Part shown: one piece after another, positions 16,537 to 25,606 of the stretch
Layout of the letters: each line of letters begins with the position of its first letter
Position numbering within the stretch: position 1 is the stretch's first letter
Assembly (NCBI RefSeq): GCF_002310495.1
Contig: NZ_CP023344.1
Span: 496,001 to 560,000, forward strand
DNA length: 64,000 bases
Direction: 5' to 3'
From: Nibricoccus aquaticus
GTDB lineage: Bacteria > Verrucomicrobiota > Verrucomicrobiia > Opitutales > Opitutaceae
Notes under the pieces: model-generated
What the model was told of the DNA's origin: nothing
The model's database searches: none
The model's input: the letters and a program-made list of their open reading frames with translations, nothing else
Translations under genes and position numbers: made by a program

Positions 16537-17463
16537 ATGCCTCGCGAGTATCAATTCCCCTACGAGCTGCGCCACCTCGTTTACTTCCTCGAAGTCGCCC
16601 GCCAGCTCCATTTCCGCAAAGCCGCCGAGGCTCTGGCCGTCGCGCAACCCGCGCTCAGCCGCCAGATCGCGCAACTCGAAGCCGCCGTCGGCGCCGAGCT
16701 TTTCGTCCGCTCCCGCCGCCGCGTCGAACTCACCCCCGCCGGCCGCGCCTTCGCCAAACGCATCGAGCCCGTCCTCCGCTCCCTCGCCGCCGCCGGTCGC
16801 GAAGTCCAGGCGCTTACCCGCGGCGAAGAAGGCCACATCCGCGTCGCCTTCACCGGCCTAGCAATGGCGACGGTGCTTCCCGGCATCCTCCGTGAATTCA
16901 GCCGCCGCTTCCCCGGCATCCGCCTCGAACTCAACGAATCGCCCTCAACCACCCAGCTCGTCGCGCTTCAGGCCGGTGAACTCGGCTGCGGCTTTTTCCA
17001 TCCCGGTGCCACGCCCACGCCAGGCCTTCGCACGCGCCTGCTCCTCCGCGAGCGCAACGGCATCCTCCTCCCCTCCGGCCACGCCCTCGCGAAACAGGAG
17101 AAAAACTCTCTCAAACTCAGCCAGCTCGCCGACACGCCCTTCGTGCTCTTCCCGCGCTCGCACAACCCGAGCTTCTATGACCGCGTGCTCAGCGCCTGCG
17201 CCAAGGCCGGGCTCACCCCGCGCATCGCCGAGGAAGTCTGGCCCCGCGCCAACGGCATCGGCCTCGTGCGCGCGGGCTTGGGCGCGACCTTCATCACACC
17301 GTCCGAAGCAAAAAATCTCCCCGGCGATGTCGTCTTTCGCCCGCTCGCCGGTCCCGCCCCCGAAAGCAGTCTCGTCCTCGGCTGGCGACAACCGCCCGCG
17401 CCCGAGCCCGCCCTCGCCGCCTTCCTCGCCGTCGCCAGCGAAACCGTTGCGACGCTTTCCTAA
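16537..17463 (+). CDS. LysR family transcriptional regulator
   Basis: The 308-residue product starts MPREYQFPYELRHLVYFLEVAR. The winged HTH spans about residues 10-70, with LHFRKAAEALAVAQPALSRQIAQLEAAVGAELF. The effector domain follows from about residue 95, with IRVAFTGLA and LPGILREFSRRFPGIRLELNE. The ATG at 16537 is chosen over an upstream TTG at 16501 because it gives the usual spacing before the HTH. Divergence from leuC suggests, by family habit, that it controls leuCD or a branched-chain-linked response. The inducer is unknown. Confidence 0.9.
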   Translation: MPREYQFPYELRHLVYFLEVARQLHFRKAAEALAVAQPALSRQIAQLEAAVGAELFVRSRRRVELTPAGRAFAKRIEPVLRSLAAAGREVQALTRGEEGHIRVAFTGLAMATVLPGILREFSRRFPGIRLELNESPSTTQLVALQAGELGCGFFHPGATPTPGLRTRLLLRERNGILLPSGHALAKQEKNSLKLSQLADTPFVLFPRSHNPSFYDRVLSACAKAGLTPRIAEEVWPRANGIGLVRAGLGATFITPSEAKNLPGDVVFRPLAGPAPESSLVLGWRQPPAPEPALAAFLAVASETVATLS

Positions 17464-17563
17464 TCGTCGCTTCCGCCGCCGCTAATCCCGCCTGCCTCCG
17501 CGCCTGATACTTGCAGGGTTTGGGTTGAAGTCCGCGTTCAATGCTCAACCTTCAACGCCTTTC

Positions 17564-18751
17564 ATGCGTCGCCAACATCTCCTCTCCGCCACCGCCGCAC
17601 TCACCGCCCTGCTTGCGCTAGGCGGCTGCCGCAAACCCGAGATCACGACCTACACCGCGCCCAAAGACCCCGCCCCGGCCATCACCGGTCCCGCCATGAG
17701 CGCGGCCAATCTCCCGCCGTCCACCACCGCCGCGCCCGCGATCCGCTGGCAGCTCCCAGCAGGATGGACCGATCAAGGAGCCAACAACATCCGCCTCGGA
17801 AACATCCTCGTCACGGGCCCCGACAACCAGCGCGCCGAAATGACCGTCACTCGATTCGAAGGCACCGTCGGTGGCGATCTCGCCAACGTGAACCGCTGGC
17901 GCAACCAGCTCCAGCTCCCGCCCATCGACGAAGCCGCACTCTCCGCCGCCATCGTCCACCGCGATTACCCCGCCGGACACATGGACGCCGTCGATCTCGT
18001 CAGCGACACTCCGCTCGGCAACTCTACTCACAAAACCCGCACGCTCGTCGCCTGGCTTCCGCAGGCCGACGCCACCTGGTTCTTCAAACTCACCGGCGAC
18101 GACGCACTCGTCGCCTCCCAGCGCGACGCCTTCTCCTCGTTTCTCGCTTCCGTCGAATTCTCCGCAGCTCCCGCCACGTCCATCCCGTCCGGCCCGCTCC
18201 CTGACGGACACCCGCCCATAACCAGCGGCTCCGGCGTATCCACTTCCCCGGCACCGTCCTCGCCCTCAATGTCCGGCGCGCCCGCCTCCGGTCCGATGAC
18301 GATGGCCAACTCAACTCTCCCCGCCTCCGCCGTCTCCAGCGGCACCGCCCTCATCTGGTCCGCTCCATCGTCCTGGACCGAGAAACCCCTCGGCCCCATC
18401 CGCAAAGGCAGCTTTGCCGTCGGCGACGCCGATCTCGCCATCACCGCTTTCCCCGGTGAAGTCGGCGGACTCCTCGCCAATCTCAACCGCTGGCGCGGCG
18501 AACTCCAACTCGAGTTTCTCACGCCCGCCGATCTGCCCACCGCAACCGTCACCGTTCCCTCCGCCGATCCGTCGCTGAAATTCCTCGTCGTCGACATGGC
18601 CGGAAATCCCGGCGCGCCCACGCGCACACTCGGCGCGATTCTCCCCGTCGGCAGCGACACCTACTTCTTCAAACTCAAAGGTCCCGACGCCACCGTCGCC
18701 GCCGCGAAGAACGACTTCCTCGCGTTTCTCGCCACCGTGAAATCCCGCTGA
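17564..18751 (+). CDS. Lipoprotein with a duplicated domain, unknown function
   Basis: The 395-residue product starts MRRQHLLSATAALTALLALGGC, a type II signal peptide with lipobox LGGC at about residues 19-22. The mature part holds two copies of one domain. The first is at about residues 65-210, with WQLPAGWTD, VGGDLANVNRWRNQLQL and ATWFFKLTGDDA. The second is at about residues 260-395, with WSAPSSWTE, VGGLLANLNRWRGELQL and DTYFFKLKGPDA. A Ser/Pro/Gly-rich linker joins them. The family is unknown to me. It precedes resB by 46 bases on the same strand, so a periplasmic part in cytochrome c maturation is possible but unproven. Confidence 0.85.
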   Translation: MRRQHLLSATAALTALLALGGCRKPEITTYTAPKDPAPAITGPAMSAANLPPSTTAAPAIRWQLPAGWTDQGANNIRLGNILVTGPDNQRAEMTVTRFEGTVGGDLANVNRWRNQLQLPPIDEAALSAAIVHRDYPAGHMDAVDLVSDTPLGNSTHKTRTLVAWLPQADATWFFKLTGDDALVASQRDAFSSFLASVEFSAAPATSIPSGPLPDGHPPITSGSGVSTSPAPSSPSMSGAPASGPMTMANSTLPASAVSSGTALIWSAPSSWTEKPLGPIRKGSFAVGDADLAITAFPGEVGGLLANLNRWRGELQLEFLTPADLPTATVTVPSADPSLKFLVVDMAGNPGAPTRTLGAILPVGSDTYFFKLKGPDATVAAAKNDFLAFLATVKSR

Positions 18752-18797
18752 GCATCCACGCTCCCACGTCCCGACCGCCGTCTACGCCTCCGCCATC

Positions 18798-19952
18798 ATG
18801 CTCCGCACCCTCTGGCAGAAAACCCTCCGCTTCTTTTCCTCGCTCGGCCTCACCGTGACGCTGCTCGCGTTGTCGATGGTGCTCATCTTCATCGCGACCC
18901 TCGATCAGGTCGATCTCGGCATCTACACCGTTCAGGAAAAATGGTTCCGCTCCTGGGTCGTCGTCCACTTCTTCGGCAAGGTAGGCTTCCTCTACCCCGG
19001 CGGCTACACTCTTGGCTTCCTCCTCCTCTTCAACCTCATCGCCGCCCACGCCACGCGCTTTAAGATGTCGTGGAAAAAGTCCGGCATCTTCCTGACCCAC
19101 TTCGGCCTCATCCTGCTCCTCCTCGGCGAATTTTTCACCGGTATCCTCCAGGAAGATTTCCAGATGCGCATCGATGAGGGCCAGACGAAGAACTACTCCG
19201 AGAGTTTCCGCCTAAACGAACTCGCCATCATCGACGCGACCGACGCCAAGACCGACAAGGTCACCGCCATCCCCGAGGAGCTGCTCGCCACGCAAAAAAT
19301 CCTCCACCACTCCACGCTCCCTTTCCGCATCGAGGTCAAAGCCTACTACCCGCACGCCGCGATGCAGATGACCGAGCAAGCGCAAAACCCCGCGCCCCAA
19401 CTCGCCACCACCGGTTTCGGCCGCCGCTTCTCTGTCACCCCTTTCCCACTACCGAAGTCCGATCAGATCACGCTTCCCGCCGCCTACGTCGAACTCATCG
19501 GCCCGCAAGGCTCGCTCGGCACCTTCCTCGTTTCCGCCATGTCGCCGCAGCCCGAGAGCTTCAGCTACGCCGGTAAAACCTGGCAGCTCTCCCTCCGCGT
19601 CGCGCGCGAGTACAAACCCTTCTCACTCCACCTCATCAAGGTCACGCACGACATCTATCCCGGCTCCGACATCCCGAAAAACTTCGCCAGCCAGGTGCGC
19701 CTCCAGACCTCCGACGGCAAGCAGGACCAGGAATTCAAAATATACATGAACAACCCGCTGCGCTTCGGCGGCTTCACGTTCTTCCAGTACCAGATGGATT
19801 CGGCGAACAAGAGCACGGTCCTCCAAGTCGTCCGCAACCCCAGCTGGCTCGTCCCCTACATCGCCTGCCTGATCATGTCCGTCGGCCTCGGCCTCCAATT
19901 CGTCCTCAGCCTGATCGCCTTCCGCCAAAAACGCTCCCGCGCCGCCGCATGA
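18798..19952 (+). CDS. resB: Cytochrome c biogenesis protein ResB (system II)
   Basis: ResB with CcsA delivers haem to the outer face of the membrane and attaches it to apocytochromes c. The 384-residue product has N-terminal transmembrane helices from SLGLTVTLLALSMVLIFIATL and GYTLGFLLLFNLIAAH, another near residues 100-115, and a large periplasmic domain. The NPLRFGGFTFFQYQMD motif typical of ResB follows, then a last helix before a basic tail. The start lies 46 bases after the lipoprotein gene and the stop overlaps ccsA by 4 bases (ATGA). These proteins would serve the many c-type haems of the respiratory locus at 24.9-36.4 kb. Confidence 0.9.
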   Translation: MLRTLWQKTLRFFSSLGLTVTLLALSMVLIFIATLDQVDLGIYTVQEKWFRSWVVVHFFGKVGFLYPGGYTLGFLLLFNLIAAHATRFKMSWKKSGIFLTHFGLILLLLGEFFTGILQEDFQMRIDEGQTKNYSESFRLNELAIIDATDAKTDKVTAIPEELLATQKILHHSTLPFRIEVKAYYPHAAMQMTEQAQNPAPQLATTGFGRRFSVTPFPLPKSDQITLPAAYVELIGPQGSLGTFLVSAMSPQPESFSYAGKTWQLSLRVAREYKPFSLHLIKVTHDIYPGSDIPKNFASQVRLQTSDGKQDQEFKIYMNNPLRFGGFTFFQYQMDSANKSTVLQVVRNPSWLVPYIACLIMSVGLGLQFVLSLIAFRQKRSRAAA

Positions 19953-21865
19953 AAAAGCTGATCCCTATTCTCGTTTTAGTCCTCGGCGCGCTCTATCTCG
20001 CCTCCGGTTTCCGCTCACCGAAAAACCCGACCGACTTCGACGTCACCGGCTTTGGCAAACTGCCTGTCCTTCTCAACGGCCGCATCAAGCCCGTCGATAC
20101 CGTCGCCCGCACCACGCTCCTCACGCTCCAAGGCCGGCAGCGCGTCAACAATCCCGAACGCAGCGAGCCCTACGTCAGCTCGCCCACCGCCTGGCTCCTC
20201 GACGTCGTCTACCGCCCGGAGCTCGCCGACACCTACACGACGTTCAAGATCGATAATCTCGAGCTCCTCAGCCTCATCGGGAAAACCTCCGACGTCACCC
20301 GCATCAACTACGACAGCGGAGCCAAGAAGTTCATGGTCATCCTCGGCTTCCTCCCGAGCCACCACAGCCGCTTCTCGTACGCCGACCTCTCACCGCACTT
20401 CGACGAGATCGAGCGCCAGTCCCAGCTCGCCGCCAGCACCGAGTCCCCGCAGCGCACACCTTTCCAACGCGCCGTCCTCACCCTCCGCTCCAACCTCGGC
20501 ATTTATCAGCAGCTCAAATACAGCTTCGTCGCCGCCGAAACGCCCGACTTCTTCGCGGAAGTCACCGCCTTCCAGGAAAACATCACCAAGAGCATCGAAG
20601 CCGCCGCCAACCGCGAAGCAGGCAAACCATTCGACGCCGACTCCCTCAAAAAGGCGATGGAGTCCATCAGCCGTTACGAAGCGCTCTCCGACTTCACCTA
20701 CGTCCGCCCGATCCCCTCGCACGATCCCGCCAAACCCTCCGAGTGGCTCTCCATCGGCCGCGCTCTCCTGCAAAGCTACAGTCGTGGCGACGTCCCCTAC
20801 GAAGTCCTGACCTACGCAGCCCTCGGCAAATCCTGGCGCGAGAACCAGCCCGAGCGCTTCAACGAAGGAGTCCGGCTCTATCGCGCCACGCTCGAAAAAA
20901 CCTCCTCCAACTTCCTCGCCAAAACCGACACCGAGGCCCGCTTCAATCACGCCGAGCCTTTCTACAAGAGCATGAATCTCTACATGCTCGCCTTCTTCGT
21001 CGCCATCGCTTCCTGGCTCCGCTGGCCGGATACACTCGGCCGCGTCGCTTTCTGGCTCATCACTCTCGCGTTCATCTCCACGACGATCGGATTTCTCGCC
21101 CGCATGTGGATCGGCGGCTATGCGCCTGTCACCAATCTCTATTCCTCCGCACTCTTCGTCGGCTGGGTCGCTGGTGGCCTTTGTCTCGCGCTTGAAGCCA
21201 TTTACAAAAACGCCATCGGCAGCGTCGCCGCCGGCATGATCGGCTTCGGCACGTTGCTCATCGCGCATCACCTCTCGCTCACCGGCGACACGCTCGAAAT
21301 GATGCGCGCCGTGCTCGACTCCAACTTCTGGCTCGCGACGCACGTCATCACTGTCACCGCCGGTTACGGCGCCACGTTCCTCGCCGGTTTCCTCGCGATC
21401 ATCTATATCTTCCGCGGCCTCTTCACCCGCTCACTCGATAAAACCACGGCCGACACGCTCACGCGCATGGTTTACGGCATCGTCTGCTTCGCGATGTTCT
21501 TCAGCTTCGTCGGCACGATCCTCGGCGGCATCTGGGCCGATCAATCCTGGGGACGCTTTTGGGGCTGGGATCCCAAGGAAAACGGCGCACTCATCATCGT
21601 CATCTGGAACGCCATCATCCTCCACGCCCGCTGGGGTGGCCTCGTGAAACAACGCGGCATCATGGCCCTCGCCGTCTTCGGCAACATCGTCACCGGCTGG
21701 AGCTGGTTCGGCACGAATCTCCTCGAGGTCGGCCTCCACAGCTACGGCTTCACCGACAACGGCGCCAAGACCCTCGCGATCTTCGTCATCGCCCAACTCG
21801 CCATCATCGCCCTCGCGCTGATTCCCTTGGAAAGGTGGCGCAGCTTCGCCACCAAGTCTGCGTGA
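19949..21865 (+). CDS. ccsA: Cytochrome c biogenesis protein CcsA/ResC-type haem lyase
   Basis: The 638-residue product has a single N-terminal helix, a long soluble insert of about residues 25-330, and a C-terminal CcsA domain with about eight helices. The haem-handling WWD-type motif reads WGRFWGWDPKENGALI near residue 535, and conserved His residues are visible in LLIAHHLSLTG, LATHVITV and LHARWGG. The N-terminal half, including the segment LPVLLNGRIKPVDTVAR, occurs in the long CcsA proteins of Bacteroidota and Verrucomicrobiota-type systems. It is translationally coupled to resB. Confidence 0.92.
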   Translation: MKKLIPILVLVLGALYLASGFRSPKNPTDFDVTGFGKLPVLLNGRIKPVDTVARTTLLTLQGRQRVNNPERSEPYVSSPTAWLLDVVYRPELADTYTTFKIDNLELLSLIGKTSDVTRINYDSGAKKFMVILGFLPSHHSRFSYADLSPHFDEIERQSQLAASTESPQRTPFQRAVLTLRSNLGIYQQLKYSFVAAETPDFFAEVTAFQENITKSIEAAANREAGKPFDADSLKKAMESISRYEALSDFTYVRPIPSHDPAKPSEWLSIGRALLQSYSRGDVPYEVLTYAALGKSWRENQPERFNEGVRLYRATLEKTSSNFLAKTDTEARFNHAEPFYKSMNLYMLAFFVAIASWLRWPDTLGRVAFWLITLAFISTTIGFLARMWIGGYAPVTNLYSSALFVGWVAGGLCLALEAIYKNAIGSVAAGMIGFGTLLIAHHLSLTGDTLEMMRAVLDSNFWLATHVITVTAGYGATFLAGFLAIIYIFRGLFTRSLDKTTADTLTRMVYGIVCFAMFFSFVGTILGGIWADQSWGRFWGWDPKENGALIIVIWNAIILHARWGGLVKQRGIMALAVFGNIVTGWSWFGTNLLEVGLHSYGFTDNGAKTLAIFVIAQLAIIALALIPLERWRSFATKSA

Positions 21866-21872
21866 GCGTCAG

Positions 21873-21971
21873 TTGAATCGCGAAGACGCAAAGCTGCGAA
21901 GATCGCAGGCGTTTGAAGTAAACGTTCCCATCTTTGCTCGACCTTAGCGTCTTCGCGTCTTTGCGATTCAA
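21873..21971. repeat. Inverted repeat between ccsA and recN
   Basis: A 29-base left arm (21873-21901, beginning TTGAATCGC) is matched by the inverse of 21943-21971 with five mismatches. The arms are built of AAGACGC-type units. A related fragment occurs at 43251-43275. It fills the gap between two convergent genes and could serve as a two-way transcription barrier, although there is no clean U tract. Confidence 0.6.
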
Positions 21972-21996
21972 GTAAAACGCGGTCCCGCGTTGAACG

Positions 21997-23658
21997 TCAC
22001 TTCCCCAGCAACTCTTCGGCGTGCGCGAGCGCGCTCTTTGCCGTGCGATCGCCCAGCATGCGCGCAAGTTCGCTCACACGACTCTTCCGGCTCTCATGGA
22101 TCGGCGCGATCGTCACTACCGCACGATCCTTCGACTGATCCTTCGTCACGACCAGATGGCTGTCCGCCTGCGCCGCCACCTGCGGCAGATGCGTCACGCA
22201 CAACACCTGATGCCCGCGCGCGATCTCGGCCATTTTCTCGCCGACGACTTTGCCAATCTCTCCGCCGACGTTCGCATCCACTTCGTCGAAGACCAGCACC
22301 GGCACACCATCGAGATCGGCCAGCACGCTCTTCAATGCGAGCATCACGCGCGCGAGTTCTCCACTCGAAGCAATGCGGCTCAGCGGCAGAGGCGCTTCAC
22401 CGACGTTCGGTGAGAACAGGAACTCACAGCCGCAATCGCCGGCCGGCCCGAGCTGATCAAGGGGAACGATCCGCACTTGGAAATCCGCCTTCTTGAATCC
22501 GAGCTGCACGATGCTCTTGGCCGCAACCTTGGCCAACTCCTTCGCCGCCTTCTCGCGGATCGCGCGCAATGCTTGCGCCTCTTTCTTCGCCGCCCGCTCC
22601 GTCTCGGCGACTTCCTTGTCCAATCTCGCCAGCGTGCCCTCAATATCGCTCTGCGAGTCAAGCCTGCGCCGCATCTCTTCGCGCGCCGCAGCCACGGCTG
22701 AAACGTCGCCGCCGTGCTTCCGCTTCGCCTCGAGCCACGCGTTCATCCGCGTCTGCAACTGCTCCGCCTGTTCGGGATCGAACTGATACTCGCCACTCAA
22801 CGCCTCATACTCTGCGCCGAGATCCGCCAATTCGAGCGAGGCCGACGCCAGCCGGTCCGCCAGCGCCTTGCTCGCCGGATCGAGTGTTTCCAAGTGCCGG
22901 GCTTCGCGCACGAGACCCGCCACTTTGCCAGTAGCGCCGTCTTCACCGGTGAGCCCATTGGCGAGCGTTGCCGACAGCTCGATGAGTTCCTGCGCACGGC
23001 TCTGCCGTTGAAAATCGCGCTCCAGCGTTTCGATCGCCTCGTCGGTCAACTCCAGCGCATCGAGCCGCGTCAGCTGCGCTTCCAAAAACTTCAACTGCTC
23101 GGGCGAGAGCTTCGTCTCGTTCGCGATCTGCGCTCGTTCGGCCACACGGCCGTGCCACGCGTCATACTTTTCCGAGTACGCCGCGAGTGCCTTCTCCGCC
23201 CGACCGAACAGGTCGAGCAGCTCCCGCTGGCAGCTTTCCTTAAGCAACCGCCGCGGCTCGCTCGGCCCGTGAAAATCCACCCACGACTCACCGAGCCGCT
23301 GGAGCGATGCGAGCGTGGCGAGCCCGCCGTTGACGGTGATCTTCGGCGCTTTCTCGCGCGGCACACTGCGTTTCAAAATCAGCATTCCTTCCTCGCACTC
23401 CGGCAAATCCAGCTCCGCGAGCAACGCGTTGATCGCCTTCGCATTTTTGAAAAACAACGCCGCCTCCACCTCGCACGCAAGCGCGCCCTGGCGGATGATG
23501 GTTTTATCCGCACGCTCACCCGCAAGCAGGCTGAGCGCGCCGAGCAGGATGCTTTTGCCCGCGCCGGTCTCGCCCGTCACCGCCGTGAATCCCGCTTCAA
23601 AATCGAGGGAAACTTCTTCAAGCAGGGCGAGGTTCTTGATCCGGAGCGACTGAAGCAT
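21997..23658 (-). CDS. recN: DNA repair protein RecN
   Basis: RecN is an SMC-like ATPase acting early in double-strand break repair. The 553-residue product starts MLQSLRIKNLALLEEVSLDF and has the Walker A motif GETGAGKSI at about residues 30-38. Long coiled-coil regions from about residue 140 to 370 are rich in Glu, Ala and Arg. The C-terminal part has the ABC signature SSGELARVMLALK, Walker B VLVFDEVDANVGG and the LCVTHLPQVAAQAD motif. Length fits RecN. It is a single gene converging on ccsA. Confidence 0.95.
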   Translation of the reverse strand: MLQSLRIKNLALLEEVSLDFEAGFTAVTGETGAGKSILLGALSLLAGERADKTIIRQGALACEVEAALFFKNAKAINALLAELDLPECEEGMLILKRSVPREKAPKITVNGGLATLASLQRLGESWVDFHGPSEPRRLLKESCQRELLDLFGRAEKALAAYSEKYDAWHGRVAERAQIANETKLSPEQLKFLEAQLTRLDALELTDEAIETLERDFQRQSRAQELIELSATLANGLTGEDGATGKVAGLVREARHLETLDPASKALADRLASASLELADLGAEYEALSGEYQFDPEQAEQLQTRMNAWLEAKRKHGGDVSAVAAAREEMRRRLDSQSDIEGTLARLDKEVAETERAAKKEAQALRAIREKAAKELAKVAAKSIVQLGFKKADFQVRIVPLDQLGPAGDCGCEFLFSPNVGEAPLPLSRIASSGELARVMLALKSVLADLDGVPVLVFDEVDANVGGEIGKVVGEKMAEIARGHQVLCVTHLPQVAAQADSHLVVTKDQSKDRAVVTIAPIHESRKSRVSELARMLGDRTAKSALAHAEELLGK

Positions 23659-23816
23659 GTGGGCGAAATGGGGACGAAAACGCCGCGCGTTTCAAGCGGC
23701 TGCTTGCACGCATTTTCAGGGTTTGATCGCGCATCGAAAACCGCGCCAAACATCGCGGAAATTTTTCTTGCCGAACCGCCAGCCCGCCGTGCTTACTCCG
23801 CGACTCGCAAGAGAAC

Positions 23817-23893
23817 GGACCCTTAGCTCAGTTGGTTAGAGCGTTTCCTTGACATGGAAGAGGTCACTGGTTCGAGTCCAGTAGGGTCCACCA
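23817..23893 (+). tRNA. tRNA-Val (anticodon GAC)
   Basis: The 77-base sequence folds as a full cloverleaf. Acceptor stem GGACCCT pairs with AGGGTCC, then come discriminator A and an encoded CCA. The D arm GCTCAGTTGGTTAGAGC, an anticodon arm with GAC at 23851-23853 in loop TTGACAT, and the T arm CTGGTTCGAGTCCAG are present. It decodes GUC and GUU. A TTGCCG hexamer lies about 50 bases upstream. Confidence 0.97.
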
Positions 23894-23974
23894 TTCGCGA
23901 CAAAAATGGCTGAAAATCAGCATTTTGCGTGATGAAGCATCAAGAGAATCAAGCTCGTTTTCGTGTGCCTAAAA

Positions 23975-24358
23975 TCAGCCGGTCGGATTTCTCCACACAC
24001 GTGGCAGCAGCGATTCCGGGCCGTTGATGTACATCTGGTAGTAGAGCCAGAAAACCACCGCCCCGAGTGCGAGCAGGAAAACGGCCTCGCCCACGCGCCC
24101 CGCTTCATGACGGCTGCCGCGATGAAGGTTGCGCACGATCGCCTCCAATCCCGGCGCGACGGCAAACGCCACGAGCGAGCCGCCAAAGAGCACGAGCAGG
24201 ATAATGATCACGACGCGCAGGAACGGATCGTGAATCACCTCGGCTTTGTAGGAGACGAGGTTGTTGACCAGGTTGAGCAACAGCAGGCAGCACGGAAGAA
24301 TGTAATAGGCGCGGACAACGTTGGTCTTTTTCACGGCGACAATGAATGGGCGAACCAT
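23975..24358 (-). CDS. Small three-helix membrane protein, unknown function
   Basis: The 127-residue product starts MVRPFIVAVKKTNVVRAYYIL. It has hydrophobic segments at about 18-36, 48-70 and 92-108, with a basic loop between the second and third. No motif or family is recognised. It lies between tRNA-Val and the MIF-family gene, on the opposite strand to both. The clean stop and the typical membrane-protein composition support a real gene. Confidence 0.6.
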   Translation of the reverse strand: MVRPFIVAVKKTNVVRAYYILPCCLLLLNLVNNLVSYKAEVIHDPFLRVVIIILLVLFGGSLVAFAVAPGLEAIVRNLHRGSRHEAGRVGEAVFLLALGAVVFWLYYQMYINGPESLLPRVWRNPTG

Positions 24359-24428
24359 GTGAGGAAGAGGCGGCGGGCGTAAAGCACTGCAAAGCGGCTC
24401 CCACGTTAGACAGGGCTCCCCCGCTTTT

Positions 24429-24773
24429 ATGCCCTACCTCAAAATCCAGACCAACCTCCCGCTGTCGAAAAAGGCCGAGCGCACTGTGCTGAAACCCGCC
24501 TCTGCGCTCGTGGCTACCGAGCTACAAAAACCTGAGGAGTTCGTGATGATCGCGATCCAGCCAGACACACCGATGCTCTTCGCAGGTAGCGATGACCCGG
24601 TGGCATTTCTCGAACTCAAGAGCATCGGCCTGCCCGCGAGGAAAACAAAGGTGCTCTGCAAAGCGCTGTGCGCGCTCATCGAGGAGCACTTGGGAATCGC
24701 GAAAGATCGCGTGTATGTGAAATTCATCGACGTGAAGCACGGGATGTGGGGTTGGAAGGGCGACACGTTCTAA
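24429..24773 (+). CDS. MIF/phenylpyruvate tautomerase-family protein
   Basis: The 114-residue protein starts MPYLKIQTN, leaving the N-terminal Pro that acts as catalytic base in the tautomerase superfamily. The length and pattern of macrophage migration inhibitory factor homologues are seen: the FVMIAIQPDTPMLFAGS strand, AFLELKSIG, and the C-terminal VYVKFIDVKHGMWGWKGDTF. Members tautomerise phenylpyruvate or dopachrome in vitro; the bacterial function is poorly known. It stands alone. Confidence 0.88.
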   Translation: MPYLKIQTNLPLSKKAERTVLKPASALVATELQKPEEFVMIAIQPDTPMLFAGSDDPVAFLELKSIGLPARKTKVLCKALCALIEEHLGIAKDRVYVKFIDVKHGMWGWKGDTF

Positions 24774-24805
24774 ACGGCTGCGCGCAGGTAAAGGTAATCG
24801 GTGAC

Positions 24806-24834
24806 AAAAAAACCCGGCCGTGTCGGGCCGGGTT
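24806..24834 (-). terminator. Terminator of the ACIII-cbb3 respiratory locus
   Basis: AACCCGGCC (24811-24819) pairs with GGCCGGGTT (24826-24834) around a 6-base loop, and on the minus strand a run of U follows (A tract 24806-24812). It lies about 40 bases past the stop of the ccoP-like gene. Confidence 0.88.
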
Positions 24835-24874
24835 GAAGAGGTTTGCGGTGATCGTCGTGGCGAACAGACGTCGA

Positions 24875-25606
24875 TCAGGGAACTGCGAGCAGTTCGGCCT
24901 CGGTCCAGTTGCCAGGGCGGGCGGCTGCGACTTGTTCACGGATTTCCTTAACCTTCGCTGTCGTGATAGGAGCGGCTGCGTTGCCCCATTCGTGACGGAT
25001 GAAGGTCAGGACGTGGGCGATTTTATCATCGGTCCAGTTATAGCCACTATTGGGTACTTTGCCAAAGGCAGGCATGAGGCCGTTGTACTTGTTACCTTCC
25101 ACAGTGATTTCACCTTTTAGGCCATTGAGAAGAATGCGGATGAGGCGGTCCTCGCTGCCCAGAACCCACTCCGACTTAGCCAGTGGAGGATAAGTGCCTG
25201 CGAGGCCGGTGCCCGTGGGCTGGTGGCAGGTAGCGCAGGTGGCGTAGAGTTTTTTGCCAGAGGCGAGCACTTGCTCGGGAGTAAGCTCTTTAACCGCACC
25301 CGCACCGGGAGCGGTTGCGGGGTCGTAGCGTTCGTCGTACACGAGCGCGGCTTCTTTGAACGTGAGGCCGCTGACTCCGCTTTTCAGCGAGGGACCGATG
25401 CCGCCACGGTTGTGGACGAAATAGACTGAGACGATGAAGATCATCGCCGAGACGAAACCGAGCAGGAACAGCGGCATCGGCGAGTAGCCTTCGGCGGGCT
25501 CGGGCTTTTCGCGCAGAAGGATCGCGTGAACCTTCTGGATGTTTTGGTCAGAGGCTGCGGCCTGTTCGATCTTGGGATTATTGGCCTTCGGATCTTGGGC
25601 GCTCAT
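24875..25606 (-). CDS. ccoP: Membrane-anchored monohaem cytochrome c, CcoP-like subunit of cbb3 oxidase
   Basis: The 243-residue product has a soluble N-terminal tail, one transmembrane helix at about residues 44-64, and a periplasmic cytochrome c domain. Its single haem motif is CATCH (124-128), with a distal Met in YNGLMPAFG. By position after ccoN and ccoO and by its anchor, it takes the place of CcoP. Classical CcoP has two haem domains; here only one CxxCH is present. Its start overlaps the ccoO stop (ATGA). It should pass electrons from ACIII or from the CcoO haem towards CcoN. Confidence 0.85.
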   Translation of the reverse strand: MSAQDPKANNPKIEQAAASDQNIQKVHAILLREKPEPAEGYSPMPLFLLGFVSAMIFIVSVYFVHNRGGIGPSLKSGVSGLTFKEAALVYDERYDPATAPGAGAVKELTPEQVLASGKKLYATCATCHQPTGTGLAGTYPPLAKSEWVLGSEDRLIRILLNGLKGEITVEGNKYNGLMPAFGKVPNSGYNWTDDKIAHVLTFIRHEWGNAAAPITTAKVKEIREQVAAARPGNWTEAELLAVP

